The notes under the pieces are model-generated. The model made no database searches. It saw only the letters and a list, made by a program, of their open reading frames with translations, and was not told the origin of the DNA. Below are positions 7,095-13,447 of a DNA stretch of 13,447 bases, piece by piece. Made by a program: the position numbers and the translations under genes. How positions within the stretch are numbered: the stretch's first letter is position 1; the number at the start of each line of letters is the position of its first letter. This stretch comes from Bacillota bacterium (GTDB taxonomy: Bacteria > Bacillota > Bacilli > Paenibacillales > Paenibacillaceae): assembly GCA_023433615.1 (NCBI GenBank), contig JAEZCJ010000068.1, positions 1 through 13,447 on the forward strand. The letters run 5' to 3'.

Positions 7095-8066
7095 TTATTT
7101 AACACTGTGATTAGTCAAGTTTTGTAGCACTTGTCGTACTTCATCTGTTGACTTCGTTTGCATGAGCTCATTTTTCAACTCATCTGCGTTATCGAATCCA
7201 TTCATATATATCTTGAAAAAACGAAGTAAATGAACAAATGGTCTCGGTTCTAGTTCGGTTGCATATTTATCATATAAATCAATATGGTAGTTTAATAACT
7301 CAATTTTTTCGTCTCTGCTATGCTCTCTAGGTGTTTTCTCAAAAGCATATGGATCTTTAAATATTCCTCTACCGATCATAATTCCATCAATTCCATATTG
7401 TTCTGCCAGTATTACGCCTGTTTTTCGATCAGCTATATCTCCATTAATCGTTAATAATGTATGGGGTGCAATCTGATCACGAAGCTGTTTAATTTCCGGA
7501 ATAAGCTCCCAATGAGCAGGCACCTTACTCATTTCTTTCTTGGTTCGTAGATGAACAGAAAGATTGGCAATGTCTTGTCGCAATATATGTGATAACCACT
7601 CACGCCACTCATCAACACGTGTATAGCCAAGTCTAGTTTTTACACTCACAGGCAATCCACCTGCTTTAGTAGCTTGTATAATATCTGCTGCAAGCTCAGG
7701 TTCTAGGATAAGTCCGCTACCCTTAGCTTTAGCTGCGACGTTATGAGCAGGACAGCCCATATTAATATCAATGCCTTTAAATGCAAGCTTTGCTATACCT
7801 ATGCTCATTTCCCTATAATAATCAGGGTTGTTTCCCCAAATATGTGCAACCATAGGCTGTTCATCTTCTGTAAAGTATAATCTCCCACGTTCACTATATA
7901 TAGCGTCTGGATTACAGTAACCTTCCGTACTTGTAAACTCAGTGAAAAAAACATCAGGTCTACCCGCTTTACTCACAACATGACGAAACACAACATTCGT
8001 TACATCTTCCATAGGAGCAAGTACAAAAAACGGTTTAGGTAATTCCCCCCAAAAATTATTAATCAA
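7095..8066 (-). CDS. tRNA-dihydrouridine synthase (Dus family)
   Basis: This FMN enzyme reduces uridines in tRNA to dihydrouridine using NAD(P)H. Landmarks of the 323-residue protein: the TIM-barrel opening LAPMEDVTN (16-24); INMGCPAHNV with the catalytic Cys105 (101-110); the FMN/tRNA-binding stretch VKTRLG (142-147); HLRTKKE (172-178); NGDIAD (208-213); and the phosphate loop IMIGRGIFKDP (229-239). The start is TTG at 8066: an in-frame stop lies two codons earlier and GAGAGG lies upstream. It is clearly AT-richer than nirB or the mannan operon and stands between sigK-derived repeats, both suggesting acquisition. It is not in a DusB context next to lysS, and I cannot assign the target uridine. 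Confidence 0.93.
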   Translation of the reverse strand: MINNFWGELPKPFFVLAPMEDVTNVVFRHVVSKAGRPDVFFTEFTSTEGYCNPDAIYSERGRLYFTEDEQPMVAHIWGNNPDYYREMSIGIAKLAFKGIDINMGCPAHNVAAKAKGSGLILEPELAADIIQATKAGGLPVSVKTRLGYTRVDEWREWLSHILRQDIANLSVHLRTKKEMSKVPAHWELIPEIKQLRDQIAPHTLLTINGDIADRKTGVILAEQYGIDGIMIGRGIFKDPYAFEKTPREHSRDEKIELLNYHIDLYDKYATELEPRPFVHLLRFFKIYMNGFDNADELKNELMQTKSTDEVRQVLQNLTNHSVK

Positions 8067-8117
8067 CTTTTATTCCATTCCTCTCATCATCATACGATAA
8101 CCGCTAAAACAAACAAC

Positions 8118-8126
8118 ATTATAACA
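8118..8126 (-). promoter_or_regulatory. Possible promoter of the dus gene (extended -10)
   Basis: On the minus strand TGTTATAAT (TATAAT at 8118-8123) is an extended -10 about 50 nt upstream of the TTG start. No clear -35 is present. Confidence 0.4.
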
Positions 8127-8230
8127 TATTTCATCATGCAATTATTAAGTTTGCCGGCAGCCAGCGGCCTAAGCACCATACTATTCATCAGCCAACCAAA
8201 ACACTCTCCACATGTGTCAAGTGTGTAACA

Positions 8231-8265
8231 TAAAAAAACCAAACGACATCTCTGCCATTTGGTTT
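8231..8265 (-). terminator. Intrinsic terminator after the sigK 3' half
   Basis: On the minus strand AAACCAAA (8258-8265) pairs with TTTGGTTT (8236-8243) and is followed by a run of T residues. It lies about 65 nt past the sigK stop. A working terminator behind the fragment suggests this 3' end is an original gene end. Confidence 0.75.
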
Positions 8266-8331
8266 CATTTTGTGAAGTTGCATCAACTGGTACATAGATG
8301 ACTAACGGTATTCTGTGCGCTGGGGCTATTA

Positions 8332-8889
8332 TCACTTCTTCACCTTATAGAACTCATGATACAGCTTCATCAGCGCCCGCTTCTCGATCCGGCTCACATA
8401 GCTCCTGCTAATCCCCAATTCCTTCGCGACCTCCCGCTGCGTGCGCTCTTCCCCGCCGTGCTCCAATCCGAACCGCCCGACGACGACTTCCTTTTCCCGC
8501 TCATCCAATATATCGAGGTTCTTGTAGATCTTCGACTTCTCGATCTTCAACTGCACCATGTCGACCACGTCGTCGTTCTCGGTGCCGAGAATATCGATCA
8601 GCGTAATCTCGTTGCCTTCCTTATCCGTCCCGATCGGGTCGTGCAGCGACACGTCCTTGCGCGTCTTCTTCAAGGAACGCAGATGCATCAGAATCTCGTT
8701 CTCGATGCAGCGCGCCGCAAACGTAGCAAGCTTCGTGCCCTTCCCGGTCTGGAAGCTCTCGATCGCCTTGATCAGCCCGATCGTGCCGATCGAGATCAAG
8801 TCCTCGAGGTCCTCTCCTGTGTTGTCGAACTTTTTGACGTTGTGAACGCGATACGATGTCATAGGTGTGCGCAACTGAAGAGAACTCAA
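8332..8889 (-). CDS. sigK: C-terminal part of RNA polymerase sigma-K (SpoIIIC-like), lacking its N-terminus
   Basis: Sigma-K directs late mother-cell transcription in sporulation. From VKKFDNTGEDLEDLISIG onward the sequence is standard Paenibacillus-type sigma-K: rest of region 2 (GLIKAIESF ... GTKLATFAARCIENEILMHLR), linker (DVSLHDPIG, LIDILGTE) and region 4 with the helix-turn-helix (TQREVAKELGISRSYVSRIEKRALMKL). About the first 65 residues of a normal sigma-K are missing; they are replaced by an unrelated lead (TSYRVHN) encoded by the 28-bp repeat. The open frame begins at a TTG, with an in-frame ATG at 8862, but neither has an RBS. The remaining frame is undamaged, unlike the copy at 3286-3649. 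In B. subtilis the 3' half of split sigK (spoIIIC) looks like this before the skin element is excised, though the split point here is earlier in the protein. Alternative: a truncated duplicate with a full sigK elsewhere. Confidence 0.9.
   Translation of the reverse strand: MSSLQLRTPMTSYRVHNVKKFDNTGEDLEDLISIGTIGLIKAIESFQTGKGTKLATFAARCIENEILMHLRSLKKTRKDVSLHDPIGTDKEGNEITLIDILGTENDDVVDMVQLKIEKSKIYKNLDILDEREKEVVVGRFGLEHGGEERTQREVAKELGISRSYVSRIEKRALMKLYHEFYKVKK
8834..8861 (-). repeat. Right copy of the 28-bp direct repeat, at the 5' edge of the sigK fragment
   Basis: It is identical to 5962-5989 and in the same orientation. The minus-strand reading supplies the non-sigma codons MTSYRVHN and the first bases of VKK. 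To its right all sigma-K similarity ends. The repeat therefore lies exactly at the switch between foreign and sigK sequence, as an attachment-site half would. Confidence 0.9.
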
Positions 8890-8892
8890 TAA

Positions 8893-8901
8893 TGTTATAA
8901 T
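8893..8901 (+). promoter_or_regulatory. Extended -10 promoter ahead of the broken partner-gene copy
   Basis: TGTTATAAT (TATAAT at 8896-8901) lies about 50 nt upstream of the similarity to the small toxin partner, matching the promoter type of the intact operon. The -35 region is weak. Confidence 0.4.
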
Positions 8902-8949
8902 TACTGTATGACTGATCTGCTATTTTATCCTGAATGGACGGTGAGATTT

Positions 8950-9092
8950 GTGGATCATGATAAGGACTTGCACAAATTTGTAAAGCTTCCGGTGATCGCG
9001 CAAAGTTGGATGCAAAAGTGATCAATACTTATATTGTATACAAGACGCACTCGGGTCAAATTGTGAAGGAATACGCTAACGGTCAAATCGTT
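8950..9092 (+). pseudogene. Frameshifted second copy of the small zeta-partner gene
   Basis: Plus-strand translation gives DLHKFVKLP, then after loss of one G near 8990 the next frame gives GDRAKLDAK, TYIVYKT and IVKEYANGQIV. These align in order with DLNKFIKLTGDRAKLDAK, TYIIYKT and FVKEYSTGEIV of the intact gene at 6613-6789. A GTG at 8950 occupies the start position. Similarity ends near 9092, although the shifted frame runs on to 9164 without likeness. No kinase gene follows. The copy is on the opposite strand to the intact operon and on the other side of the right 28-bp repeat, so it is not a simple tandem duplicate. Confidence 0.82.
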
Positions 9093-9135
9093 CCTCTCCT
9101 CTTCGCCATCCTGCGTAATCCATTCCTAATCGGCT

Positions 9136-9354
9136 TCATTCCCCCTCGGACCCGCAATCTCTGACAAACCCGTCTCTCCATAAATCAGACAACTCCGGCA
9201 AAGGTTCCAAGTATCCCTGATGGGATTGCACAACATCTCCTACAAGAGATACTTGAATGGGAACATCGTGAACTCGACGGGAAGCAGCGATAAATCCGCC
9301 GGCGGCGGATTTATCGCTGAACGAGAAGGCAATTCTTTTTGAAAAGTGGTCATA
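9136..9354 (-). pseudogene. Unrecognised gene fragment (C-terminal end), no start
   Basis: A minus-strand frame of 72 codons between two stops reads like real protein from about GGFIAASRRVHDVPIQVS to PLPELSDLWRDGFVRDCG and stops at 9136-9138. There is no plausible start or RBS, and the upstream edge coincides with the perfect palindrome at 9286-9318. I do not recognise the family. It is probably the tail of a gene cut off by rearrangement. The rest of 9093-9434 holds only this, the palindrome and the mannanase terminator. Confidence 0.45.
9286..9318. repeat. Perfect 15-bp palindrome with a 3-nt loop
   Basis: AGCGATAAATCCGCC, GGC and GGCGGATTTATCGCT form a perfect hairpin. No T-run follows on either strand, so it is not a standard terminator. 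It lies at the broken edge of the gene fragment 9136-9354, whose coherent reading begins inside the left arm. Confidence 0.85.
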
Positions 9355-9371
9355 TCACGAATAGGCCATCA

Positions 9372-9401
9372 GAAAAAGAGCCTCCAGTTCAATGGGCAGG
9401 C
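9372..9401 (-). terminator. Probable terminator of the mannan operon
   Basis: On the minus strand GCCTGCC (9395-9401) pairs with GGAGGC (9380-9385), with one bulged base, followed by TCTTTTT. It lies about 35 nt behind the GH26 stop codon. Confidence 0.55.
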
Positions 9402-9434
9402 AGGTAATCTCATTTACATTTTCTCTTTATTCTA

Positions 9435-11174
9435 CTATTCTATTATCGCGATGGTCAGTTCGTTCACGGCAGATTGCAAATCCTGCACCATCGTTGGTTC
9501 TGCGTCTCCCTTACTTGCAGACTTTTCTAGCTGTTTTGTTATGTTATCCAGGTGGTTTACAGCTTGGTAATAACGGCCATTTTCATAATGGTGCCTTACC
9601 TGTCTGAAACTATTGGACACCTGAACAGCCAGCGGACCAGATAGTTCTCCTGTCGTGGTATAGACTTCTATCCGTTCAGTAAGCTCTTCAATACAGCTGT
9701 CTACTAGATACGTTTGAAGTGAAGGTAATTCATCGAGCGTTATGACATAATCGTGATGATATACTTTATTCAAATGCTCAATGCTGTTATCGCTTCTAAC
9801 GGCTCCGTTCCAAGATACAAACCAGCTGTAGTTTGCATGGTAGATTTGCAGCAAGTCCGGATCGGGAATCGGCCCGTTCTCTGTCATCGCGATCAACTTC
9901 TTGTTACTCGACAGTTCCACCAGTTCATTGTATTGCGCGCTCATCGGACTGTAATTGTAAGAACCTGGGTATGAGTCGAAGCTCGCAACATCTACATACT
10001 CATCACCCGGATACCAATCCTTGGACTTTGAGTTCCATACCCAAATTAGATTGTTAAGTTGATGATGGTTAGTCATCCGATCGTACATTAGCTTCCACAA
10101 TTCAATTGCAGGCTGCGGGCCTTTCGCCCCCCACCAGAACCAGCCGCCCTCTGCTTCGTGAAGCGGTCTCCACAGTACCGGGACGCCTGCATCCTGAAGA
10201 CGCTTCAACTCTTCGGCGATGACATCGATATCGCGAATAAGCAGTTGATAGTCCTCGGATTCCGGATGGCTCATCGCATAAGCCAAATCAAAAGTTGTGG
10301 CGTCTGTATAGAAGCCTCTCCACCATTCCTTGCCCGGCTCATCAATCAAACCTTTTGGCGCATTCCAATGCCACATTAGTGTAACGATTCCGCCTCGATT
10401 GTTGACCCAGTCGATCGCTCCAGGGACTTCATCGGCTGAGGTTCCGCGTTCTACGCGAGACGGTGAGTTATCCATAAAGTCTAGGCCGAGAATTGCCGGA
10501 TATTTGCCGGTATTCTCGTACACATACTGCGTTTCTTGCAGAGGCGCATTCGGATACTCCTGTTGTCCGGATAGGATATTCGTTCCGAAGTGATCGATTA
10601 AGTAACTGTGCAGCGCTTTTGTCGCTTGCGTTGCATTCGGATTGATAAGCTGCTTCGCTGCCTGGTGAGGCTCCGGTGCCGGTGCCGGCGAAATCTTGAT
10701 GTAATCAATTGCAAGCCAAGTCCAGTTCGGAGAGATGGTGACCTGATTAGTTCCTTGATTTAAAAGGATTTTGCCAGCGCTAACTTCTCCAAAGCCGCTT
10801 TGTCCGATAGACACGTTGCCGATTAAACTCCCGTTCACCTTAATGTCGATGACTTTGCCTCCGCCAAATATTGCTCCGTACCCTACGACAAGGTCGTAAA
10901 GCCCCGCTTCCGCTACTTCGATATCAAAATGAATGTAATCCGAGTTTTGCTCGAATCTCCCGACATAGCCAGTACCGGAATATCCTGGTACGTCCGATGC
11001 GACGAATAGCGTATCGGAGAACTCCGCCTGTTCAGCCTCATACACTTGGACCGCACTATCCCCGTTGGCTTTTACAGGAAAAAACTGGACCGATGTACAG
11101 ACCAGAGTAACCACACAAACAAAAGCAATTAGCCTTCTGACAGATGTTCGTCCGACCCATTCTGTTGCTTGCAT
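9435..11174 (-). CDS. Exported GH26 beta-mannanase with N-terminal CBM35-type module and C-terminal FIMAH-like domain
   Basis: The enzyme should cleave internal beta-1,4-mannosidic bonds in mannans outside the cell. The 579 residues begin with a signal peptide (hydrophobic LIAFVCVVTLVC, cleavage near VKA/NG). Residues 41-165 (YEAEQAEF ... GYVGRF ... WLAIDYIKI) look like a CBM35/CBM6-type beta-sandwich, followed by a Pro/Ala linker (PAPAPEP). Residues about 176-480 are GH26: LSGQQEY, WHWNAP, the acid/base Glu340 in RPLHEAEGGWFWW and the nucleophile Glu432 in AMTENGPIP. Residues about 490-579 (YTTTGELSGPLAVQVSNS ... GRYYQAVNHLDN) resemble the FIMAH domain of secreted Firmicute enzymes. GGAGGAG stands 7 nt before the ATG. 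It is the last gene behind two sugar permeases. Mannan specificity is inferred from the family; other beta-glycans are possible. Confidence 0.92.
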   Translation of the reverse strand: MQATEWVGRTSVRRLIAFVCVVTLVCTSVQFFPVKANGDSAVQVYEAEQAEFSDTLFVASDVPGYSGTGYVGRFEQNSDYIHFDIEVAEAGLYDLVVGYGAIFGGGKVIDIKVNGSLIGNVSIGQSGFGEVSAGKILLNQGTNQVTISPNWTWLAIDYIKISPAPAPEPHQAAKQLINPNATQATKALHSYLIDHFGTNILSGQQEYPNAPLQETQYVYENTGKYPAILGLDFMDNSPSRVERGTSADEVPGAIDWVNNRGGIVTLMWHWNAPKGLIDEPGKEWWRGFYTDATTFDLAYAMSHPESEDYQLLIRDIDVIAEELKRLQDAGVPVLWRPLHEAEGGWFWWGAKGPQPAIELWKLMYDRMTNHHQLNNLIWVWNSKSKDWYPGDEYVDVASFDSYPGSYNYSPMSAQYNELVELSSNKKLIAMTENGPIPDPDLLQIYHANYSWFVSWNGAVRSDNSIEHLNKVYHHDYVITLDELPSLQTYLVDSCIEELTERIEVYTTTGELSGPLAVQVSNSFRQVRHHYENGRYYQAVNHLDNITKQLEKSASKGDAEPTMVQDLQSAVNELTIAIIE

Positions 11175-11264
11175 TCACATTTCTCCTCCTATTGTTTGGG
11201 ATTGGCTGAGAATTATGATCTTATGGCATCACTCCCTTCATAAAACTTAATCCGTTTCGATGGC

Positions 11265-12260
11265 TCAGCCAACGACACCGGTACGCTCGACACTCTCGAC
11301 AAAGTAACGCTGAACAAACAAATACATGATAATCAGCGGCGCAATGGCCAATAAAATACCGGTATCGACGATCATCGAGATGTGATTCGGATCCGCGCGC
11401 ACTGGGGCACCCCCGATGCCTTGCAAACGGGGTAGCACATTGTTGACATCGGCCGGAAGCGAAGCGATCTTAATCGCCATCAGATCGCTCTGATTCATGA
11501 ACAGCGATGTGTAGAAGGTGTCATTGTACTGCCAGACGAACGCGAACAGCAGCACGGTAATGATCGGCGGAATCGCGTTCGGCAGCATGATCGTGAAGAA
11601 GGTGCGAATCCCCCCTGCACCATCGATCAATGCCGCTTCCTCGATCTCCTTCGGCAGCCCTTTGAAGAACTGGCGGAAGATGTAGATGTACAGGCCCGAC
11701 TTGAGGCCGTTGGCGAACGCTGCCGTAATGAGCGACGGCCAGTATGTGTTAAGCAGGTTGATCCCATCCTTGCCCGTGAACATCGAGACGAGACCGAGCA
11801 CGTCGAAGCTCCGGAAGTGCAAGTACATCGGCACCATCAACGTACTAGTCGGGATCAGGATCGTCAGGACTACCAGCGTGAAAAGAATATTGCTGCCCGG
11901 GAACGTGAACCGCGCGAACCCGTAACCCGCCAGCGCGCAGGATGCCGCCGAGAGAAACGTCGTCGAGAGGACGAAGAACAGCGTATTCTGGAGCAGCGGC
12001 CAGTAATTCAGGATCTCCATCGACAGTCGAATGTTTTCCATCGTGAAATTGACGGGAACCATATAGATGGTCGGGTTATAGATGTCGATCGGATCCTTGA
12101 AGGCTACCGAAACTTGCTGCAGGATCGGGTACAAGATGACGAACGAGATCCCGATGATGAGAATATACCGGAATATCGTCCAGATCATGTCGATCGATTT
12201 GTTCTTCGTTTTCTGGAACCGAAGCATGACCGCTTCGTTCTCCATGATTTTTGCCGCCAT
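11265..12260 (-). CDS. CUT1 carbohydrate ABC transporter permease, MalG type
   Basis: This is one of two membrane subunits of a sugar importer. The 331 residues have an N-terminal extension before the first membrane helix (about 25-48), further helices to about residue 315, and the EAA loop that docks to the ATPase at about 202-228 (LPKEIEEAALIDGAGG ... TIMLPNAIPP). GAGGAGG stands 8 nt before the ATG. It follows the MalF-type gene by 20 nt and precedes the GH26 gene by 90 nt, so it is most likely co-transcribed. The likely substrate, manno-oligosaccharides, is inferred from the enzyme downstream. No solute-binding protein or ATPase is in the window; CUT1 systems often share an MsmX-type ATPase. 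Confidence 0.94.
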   Translation of the reverse strand: MAAKIMENEAVMLRFQKTKNKSIDMIWTIFRYILIIGISFVILYPILQQVSVAFKDPIDIYNPTIYMVPVNFTMENIRLSMEILNYWPLLQNTLFFVLSTTFLSAASCALAGYGFARFTFPGSNILFTLVVLTILIPTSTLMVPMYLHFRSFDVLGLVSMFTGKDGINLLNTYWPSLITAAFANGLKSGLYIYIFRQFFKGLPKEIEEAALIDGAGGIRTFFTIMLPNAIPPIITVLLFAFVWQYNDTFYTSLFMNQSDLMAIKIASLPADVNNVLPRLQGIGGAPVRADPNHISMIVDTGILLAIAPLIIMYLFVQRYFVESVERTGVVG

Positions 12261-12280
12261 GGTTACGCCTCCTCACGTCG

Positions 12281-13183
12281 TCAGTTATTGTAGAATACCC
12301 TTCTGGATATCAGGACACCGATCACGACCAGAATGATACTGACAACGATCGTGTACAGCCATGCCATCGCCGCGCTGAGACCGAAGTTCTGCGCCGTGAA
12401 TGCAGTCTGATAGATCGTCTGCGTTACCTGGCTGTCCGCGAACGAATCGATTATCGTATAGATGACGTTCGTCAGAATGAGCGGGCTGACCATCGGGAAC
12501 GTAATTTTCCAGAACGACTCGTAAGCCGTGGCGCCCTCCATCTTGGCTACTTCGTACATTGTGCCTGGAACCGCTTGTAGCGCTGCTAGGAAGATCAGAA
12601 TCTGTACGCCGGAGCTGCGGATAATCTCAAGGATCCGGCTAACCGCTGAGGTAACATACTCGATGAACCATGGCGGGATGCCCGCGTTCTCCAAGACGAA
12701 GCTAAGCATCATCGGATCGAAGCCGGTTTGCTGGAGACTGAGTTCCTTCGCGATTTCGGAGCTGCCGGTCATCTGGATGAGACCTGCCGATTGCGCGGCC
12801 GCAACCGCACCCGATGCTAGAATAACAGGCAGGAAGAATACGGAACGTGCGATCGCGCGTCCTCTGAACTTGGAATTGAGCAGCGTAGCAGAGAACAGCG
12901 AGAAGAATAGAATCATCGGTACGTCATAGGCCATCTCGCTGACCGATTCCGTCAGGATCCGATTGAAAGTCGGATCCACGAGCAGCGCATTCTTGAAGTT
13001 GTCGATCCCGATGAAGTCAAGCGTATATCCATTAGGCGCAACCTTCAATTCGCTGAAGCTGAATTGCAGTGATTGGATGAACGGCGTCGCGAACAAGAAC
13101 AGGAAGCCAAGCAGCCACGGCAGGATGAAGACGAACCCGAGAAGCGATCGTTTCTGTGTCAGGGATAAACCTCTCTTGGTCAT
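12281..13183 (-). CDS. CUT1 carbohydrate ABC transporter permease, MalF type
   Basis: This partner permease has 300 residues. A short basic N-terminus (MTKRGLSLTQKR) leads into the first helix (LLGFVFILPWLLGFLFLF), followed by about five more helices and the EAA loop at 211-234 (YEVAKMEGATAYESFWKITF, then PMVSPL). The ATG overlaps the stop of the upstream DUF5696-like gene by 4 nt (ATGA), and there is only a weak RBS, so its translation is probably coupled. It forms a heterodimer with the MalG-type protein encoded next. Confidence 0.94.
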   Translation of the reverse strand: MTKRGLSLTQKRSLLGFVFILPWLLGFLFLFATPFIQSLQFSFSELKVAPNGYTLDFIGIDNFKNALLVDPTFNRILTESVSEMAYDVPMILFFSLFSATLLNSKFRGRAIARSVFFLPVILASGAVAAAQSAGLIQMTGSSEIAKELSLQQTGFDPMMLSFVLENAGIPPWFIEYVTSAVSRILEIIRSSGVQILIFLAALQAVPGTMYEVAKMEGATAYESFWKITFPMVSPLILTNVIYTIIDSFADSQVTQTIYQTAFTAQNFGLSAAMAWLYTIVVSIILVVIGVLISRRVFYNN

Positions 13184-13447
13184 TTCGTTTCACCGCCTAC
13201 CGTGTAATTTTCCGCTTCGATCTTCACGCCGCCAACCGTAACGGGCTTGTCGGTGTAGTTCACGTATACGGATCGGCCGTTCTCGTAGCGCACTTCGACG
13301 ACGCCTTCCGAGTGGCGGACATGCTCCGCAATCGGCTGCGTCCGCAGATCGCCCAGCGCATCGTTAATCGTCGCATACAGCTCGGTCGCATCCGCGATCC
13401 AGTTCGAATATTCGGTCGAGAAGTACGAATCGAACGCCGTGAACTTC
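13180..13447 (-). CDS. C-terminal end of a DUF5696-like protein (partial, runs off the right edge)
   Basis: The last 88 codons of a minus-strand gene are present, entering the window at 13446 in frame and ending in the TGA that overlaps the next start codon. The sequence has IADATELYATINDAL, then VEVRYENGRSVYVNYTD and PVTVGGVKIEAENY: a beta-rich tail like those I associate with DUF5696 proteins encoded beside CUT1 sugar transporters in Paenibacillus. The role of this family is unknown to me; a glycoside-hydrolase-like function is a guess. Operon position links it to the mannan/sugar system. Confidence 0.7.
   Translation of the reverse strand, partial: KFTAFDSYFSTEYSNWIADATELYATINDALGDLRTQPIAEHVRHSEGVVEVRYENGRSVYVNYTDKPVTVGGVKIEAENYTVGGETK

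Noticed and set aside
8090..8335. 81-codon minus-strand frame after sigK, ending in a hydrophobic stretch
   Set aside because: It runs through the sigK terminator hairpin and the dus promoter, has no RBS and has no recognisable features.
8621..9025. 134-codon minus-strand frame overlapping the sigK fragment
   Set aside because: It is out of frame with the sigma-K reading and antisense to the partner-gene relic. It has no RBS or family signal.
11204..11270. 7-bp inverted repeat (GGCTGAG/CTCAGCC) between the MalG-type gene and the GH26 gene
   Set aside because: It is short, has a 53-nt loop and no T-run, and one arm includes the stop codon of the upstream gene. Likely chance.
1..13447. CRISPR array, tRNA or rRNA genes
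   Set aside because: No regularly spaced short repeats and no tRNA or rRNA sequence could be recognised on either strand.

Overview
The window looks like chromosomal DNA of a spore-forming, moderately GC-rich Firmicute, most likely Paenibacillaceae (Paenibacillus or Cohnella type). Evidence: strong GGAGG-type ribosome binding sites, sigma-K (sigK) coding sequence, a secreted protein joining RCC1-like repeats to a copper-amine-oxidase-N-type domain, a GH26 enzyme with a FIMAH-like tail, and a DUF5696-like gene beside CUT1 sugar permeases. This placement is inference from gene content.

Layout. Nearly every intact gene is on the minus strand. At the left edge (1-128) is what appears to be the 5' end of a group II intron, directly behind the intrinsic terminator of a nirB-nirD assimilatory nitrite reductase operon (180-2999). 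Next come a broken copy of the 3' half of sigK (3286-3649) and a large exported multidomain protein (3775-5736).

From about 5940 to 9360 the sequence is a patchwork. Two copies of a 28-bp direct repeat (5962-5989 and 8834-8861) bracket a 2.9-kb segment with a zeta-toxin-like kinase and its small partner (6021-6789), an AT-rich tRNA-dihydrouridine synthase gene (7095-8066) and an undamaged but N-terminally truncated sigK 3' half (8332-8889). Both repeats sit exactly where sigK codons begin. Just outside is a frameshifted second copy of the small toxin partner, in the opposite orientation (8950-9092), then an unrecognised gene fragment ending in a perfect 15-bp palindrome. In Bacillus and Clostridioides, sigK is known to be split by excisable 'skin' elements. 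The arrangement here resembles the junction of such an element, or the debris of repeated recombination at sigK. No recombinase and no sigK 5' half are visible in the window.

The right third (9435-13447) is a probable beta-mannan-use operon, read leftward: the 3' end of a DUF5696-like protein, a MalF-type permease, a MalG-type permease, and an exported GH26 mannanase with a CBM35-type module. The enzyme would cut mannan outside the cell and the permeases, with an unseen solute-binding protein and ATPase, would import the oligosaccharides.
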